Positions 61,440 through 64,000 of a DNA stretch of 64,000 nucleotides are shown piece by piece. Location of the stretch: contig NZ_CP072389.1 in the NCBI RefSeq assembly GCF_018127785.1, forward strand, positions 372,001 to 436,000. Direction: 5' to 3'. The first letter of the stretch is position 1; the number at the start of each line of letters is the position of its first letter. The stretch is from Prevotella scopos JCM 17725 (GTDB lineage: Bacteria > Bacteroidota > Bacteroidia > Bacteroidales > Bacteroidaceae). The position numbers were made by a program, and so were the translations under genes. The notes beneath the pieces are model-generated. The model ran no database searches, was not told the origin of the DNA, and saw only the letters and a program-made list of their open reading frames with translations.

Positions 61440-61690
61440 GTGGGAATACCACGAACGCAGTTAAACACGGAATGTCGTGCATTCACTTTCGGTAGGGGCA
61501 ACACCCTTAGGTGTTATCGGCATTTTAACTGATATTGCAAGACGTCAGTTTGTACCCACAAACTGCACTTGCTCCCCTCGTCAGACTATCGGGGAGATAA
61601 GACCGTAATCACTACGTTCTCATCGGTCAGCATTCAGAAATTAAGCAACAACAAATTATCTATAATGATTAACTTTCAAAGGAAACTTAT
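61440..61690. other. Candidate origin of transfer (oriT)
   Basis: A gene-free stretch directly upstream of the MobC-like and relaxase genes with several perfect inverted repeats: AACACC/GGTGTT (61500-61515), CAGTTTGT/ACAAACTG (61546-61565) and CTCCCC/GGGGAG (61572-61596). Another GAGGG/CCCTC-type pair lies at about 61343-61391. Relaxases of Bacteroides elements usually act on such sites just upstream of their genes. The nick site itself cannot be named. Confidence 0.55.
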
Positions 61691-62122
61691 ATGAATAGAT
61701 ACAAAGGAAAAGCTGCCCGATGGCAGCCAAAGGATAAGGAAGAACAGCGGATGAATAAGACAGAGTTCATTAAGGTAAGATGCACCTTAGAAGAAAAGCA
61801 GCGTATTAAGTCAAAGGCAGAAAGTACGGGACGTAAGTTTTCCGATTACTGCCGTGAGATACTCCTAAATGGAGAGGTGGCAGCCGTTCCCAAGATGACC
61901 GAAAATGAAAGGGAAGCCATTGCCATACTTCAGCATACAGGAAGGTTCTACGGGCAGATTTCTAACCTCATCAAGGTCAAGAACGAGGATTGGTTACATA
62001 TCACAAAGAACCTCTCGCTATGTGCCAAAGAGGCATTTAAGCGATTTTACGACCCCCATTTTCATGTGAACGATGAGATATATAAGGTCTTAAATCTAAC
62101 AAGAGATGATAGGAAAATGTAA
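61691..62122 (+). CDS. MobC-like mobilization protein
   Basis: A 143-residue relaxosome accessory protein. A basic N-terminus (MNRYKGKAARWQPKDK) is followed by a ribbon-helix-helix domain (KTEFIKVRCTLEEKQRIKSKAEST, about 22-48) and the MobC-type helical part (EREAIAILQHTGRFYGQISNLI). It would bind oriT and help the relaxase nick. Its end overlaps the relaxase start by 17 bases, so translation is coupled. Confidence 0.88.
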   Translation: MNRYKGKAARWQPKDKEEQRMNKTEFIKVRCTLEEKQRIKSKAESTGRKFSDYCREILLNGEVAAVPKMTENEREAIAILQHTGRFYGQISNLIKVKNEDWLHITKNLSLCAKEAFKRFYDPHFHVNDEIYKVLNLTRDDRKM

Positions 62123-63167
62123 GGCGATAGCGCATGGCAGCACGGCTTTAGACTATATTTTCAGAGAGGGTAAACTTGGCAGTCGGCTTGCCTTCCACAA
62201 CCTTTGCAGCAGGGAGCCAAAGACTATCTATGAGGAAATGAAAGTGGTCAGTGACTATAACAGCCGTTGCAGGAACAAGTTCCTCCGCATTGAAATAGGC
62301 ATCGCACCACAAGACGAGAAAAGACTGCCTGTATCCGAGCTTATGAGAATAGCCCATCTGTTTGCCAAGCGAATGGGACTTGACAACCATCAATGGGTGG
62401 CGGTAACGCACAAGGACACCGACAACAGACACATTCACATCATCGCCAACCGCATCAGCCTTTACGGAGAGGTCTATGATACTACTTTTGTGAGCAACAG
62501 GGCAGCGAGAGTGGCGGAGGAAATAAGCAGGGAGAAAAACTTGACTATCGCAAAGGAGGTCAAGGCAGAAAGGAGACACCAAAAGACAAAAGCCAGTCCA
62601 ATAAGAGAGCAGACGAAGCAGCAGGTGCAGAAGATTTGCTATGCCTTGCTTGATAAGTACAAAGGCACAGGCATCACAGGGCATTCCATGTTCCTTTATG
62701 AATTGAACAAAAACGGCATCGCCATAGAGCGCATGAAGAACAAGCAAGGCAAGGTCTGTGGCTTGAAGTTCTCATACGCAGGAGAATCATTCAAAGCTTC
62801 CGAAATCGGCAGGGAATTCGGCTACCGTTCCTTGCAGAAGAACTTTGAAACAACCAACAAGGAAGAGCCAAAGAAACCACATCTAACAGTACAAGAGCCG
62901 ACAGAAAGGAAAGAACGCCCTGATACAGGTTATCAACTCGTACCTCCAAGCCGTTCCTCAATTTCACGAGACAATGACACCCCACGAGTGCAAGATTCCA
63001 TTGGTGCAGTGGCAGACACCATTGTTGGCGCAGCTGATGAAGTTGTGGAAGGCTTGGGCGATTTGATTACACCATCCACACAGGGCAATGACTATGCTGA
63101 AACAGCGTGGCAGCGCAAACTCAGAAACCAAGCTAACAGAAAGAGGAAACGTGGAAGAGGAATATAA
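62106..63167 (+). CDS. Relaxase/mobilization nuclease
   Basis: A 353-residue relaxase of the MobB/BmgA type, which nicks oriT and pilots the strand through a conjugation pore supplied by another element. The relaxase domain fills the first 200 residues. The 3-His metal site is HKDTDNRHIHIIAN (His 102, 109, 111), and Tyr residues near the N-terminus (Tyr 17, 42, 51) are candidates for the nucleophile. The C-terminal 120 residues are basic and unstructured, ending in an RKRKRGRG tail. No mating-pore or coupling-protein genes are present, so the element is mobilizable, not self-transmissible. Confidence 0.92.
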   Translation: MIGKCKAIAHGSTALDYIFREGKLGSRLAFHNLCSREPKTIYEEMKVVSDYNSRCRNKFLRIEIGIAPQDEKRLPVSELMRIAHLFAKRMGLDNHQWVAVTHKDTDNRHIHIIANRISLYGEVYDTTFVSNRAARVAEEISREKNLTIAKEVKAERRHQKTKASPIREQTKQQVQKICYALLDKYKGTGITGHSMFLYELNKNGIAIERMKNKQGKVCGLKFSYAGESFKASEIGREFGYRSLQKNFETTNKEEPKKPHLTVQEPTERKERPDTGYQLVPPSRSSISRDNDTPRVQDSIGAVADTIVGAADEVVEGLGDLITPSTQGNDYAETAWQRKLRNQANRKRKRGRGI

Positions 63168-63239
63168 ACATAGCAGCATACAAAAGTGCAGAATAAAGAA
63201 TATCTCATCAAAAACGCTTGTTATTCGTTAATAAAGTAT

Positions 63240-63247
63240 TATCTTTG
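63240..63247 (+). promoter_or_regulatory. Promoter for the membrane protein at the right edge
   Basis: TATCTTTG followed by C, with TTG at 63218-63220 (19 bases upstream), 180 bases before the ATG at 63427. A hairpin (about 63271-63298) lies in the leader. Confidence 0.6.
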
Positions 63248-63426
63248 CAGACAGAATAACAAGTGTTCTTTATTAGGCAGAAAACAGCTTTTCTAATCTA
63301 ACTTATGAATGCAGAATGTTCTTGAATAAAACAAAGATTTATAAGGATTTGAGGACTTATTAGATTAAAAATTAGCTATAGACCTCTTAGGAAACTATAT
63401 TATAAAAACAGGAATATAGTATTCAT

Positions 63427-64000
63427 ATGTCTTACTTACAGATATGTGATCTTCTTAATGAAATAAAAGAGAATAGATGTATGGCAGTAAAATTTTCAAA
63501 AATATTATTTACAATTACTGTAACTGCACCAACTTTCTTCTCATTGGCATTAACTGGCATTGTGAAAAATTATGAAAGTTATTGTAATGTATGGAGGAAT
63601 TTTTTCTCAGACAAAACGTATCTTAATAGCTTTGAATGGTTGGCTATTAATGGTAGCCTACTATTTATGTTGTTCTGCATAATAGGAGTATCACTCTATC
63701 TTAAACATAAAGGTAAGCGTCCAAAAGAGGGAAAGACTATAACAGTTACTTCTTATACAAATATGTCGCAAAATGGAGTGGAACAAGTTCTGTCATCAGT
63801 AATTCCATGGCTCACGGTTTTTGCTGATAATTTAGATTTTAAAATTTTATTTTTTAGCATTGTACTACAAGGCTGTCTTATAGCAATAACTAGTTACAAT
63901 AACAGTAACTATAATATAATTTGTTCAATATTAGGCTATCGCTATTATGAGGTGCATACTAAAGAGAATACATATATACTACTTTCAAAAAAATGTATTA
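63427..64000 (+). CDS. Multi-pass membrane protein, KwaA-like (partial)
   Basis: An open frame starting MSYLQICDLLNEIKENRCM runs off the window after 191 codons. Predicted helices: about 25-45 (FTITVTAPTFFSLALTGIV), 70-92 (SLLFMLFCIIGVSLYL) and one or two across about 122-155 (IPWLTVFADNLDFKILFF). The end NNSNYNIICSILGYRYYEV, then ENTYILLSKK, resembles the NP..GY..YE...L.(S/T)KK pattern that I associate with KwaA-type membrane proteins of the Kiwa defence system. If so, a DUF4868 (KwaB) gene should follow to the right. Family assignment is tentative. Confidence 0.55.
   Translation, partial: MSYLQICDLLNEIKENRCMAVKFSKILFTITVTAPTFFSLALTGIVKNYESYCNVWRNFFSDKTYLNSFEWLAINGSLLFMLFCIIGVSLYLKHKGKRPKEGKTITVTSYTNMSQNGVEQVLSSVIPWLTVFADNLDFKILFFSIVLQGCLIAITSYNNSNYNIICSILGYRYYEVHTKENTYILLSKKCI

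Overview
The window reads as chromosome of an oral or gut Prevotella-like member of the Bacteroidales. Evidence for this: many promoters of the Bacteroidetes type (TTTG or TTG about 20 bases before TAnnTTTG), a SusC/SusD pair next to an ECF sigma/FecR pair, a TamL-type outer-membrane lipoprotein, rubredoxin, DUF4494, DUF6057 and DUF3160 proteins, and mobile elements with Bacteroidetes-type tyrosine recombinases, VirE-like and toprim primases and a 3-His relaxase. The exact species cannot be read from the sequence alone.

Layout. 0-8.5 kb: core genes (DUF721/DciA-like and recF, a TPR membrane protein and ribH, an FtsX/LolE-type permease, a class I aminotransferase, DUF4494, a YggS-type PLP protein). 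8.5-10.2 kb: a complete insertion sequence with a 7-bp target duplication, sitting exactly on the stop codon of the YggS gene. 10.3-20.3 kb: hisC, a TrmH-type RNA methyltransferase, a TamL/Omp85 protein, a metallo-beta-lactamase-fold hydrolase, rubredoxin, a MORN-repeat protein, glgB and a DUF6057 membrane protein. 20.6-27.6 kb: FecR and ECF sigma factor, divergent from an STN-domain SusC and a SusD lipoprotein, a complete trans-envelope signalling and uptake locus. 27.7-39.2 kb: radA, a binding-protein-like lipoprotein, a large TPR protein, an AlkD-like protein, two very small genes, an acidic protein, then a run of three exported proteins (CapA-like, DUF3160/YARHG, FG-GAP-like).

From 39.8 kb onward the window is accessory DNA. 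An IS3-family element with a classic A7 slippage site is followed by an integrated mobilizable element: two tandem tyrosine recombinases and a small protein (41.7-44.7 kb), cargo (45-57 kb), then two HTH proteins, a VirE-like protein, a toprim primase, a DUF3408 protein, a probable oriT, a MobC-like protein and a relaxase (57.1-63.2 kb). The cargo is a five-gene defence cassette under an XRE regulator: C5 cytosine methyltransferase, GHKL (MutL/MORC-like) ATPase, Z1 helicase-like ATPase, PD-(D/E)XK/DUF4420 protein and AIPR protein. All genes are on one strand with overlapping or nearly touching ends. The cassette is bracketed by same-orientation IS1380-family ends, which truncate a ThiF/E1-like gene on the right and an unknown ORF on the left. 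The window ends inside a multi-pass membrane protein gene that resembles KwaA of the Kiwa defence system.

Outside genes, the most unusual structures are arrays of degenerate 22-bp tandem units at several intergenic sites (one in the sigma/FecR gap, ending in a 34-bp perfect palindrome), and two intergenic regions with strong promoter, no ORF and strong terminator that look like related structured RNAs (about 231-487 and 39206-39547, both on the minus strand).
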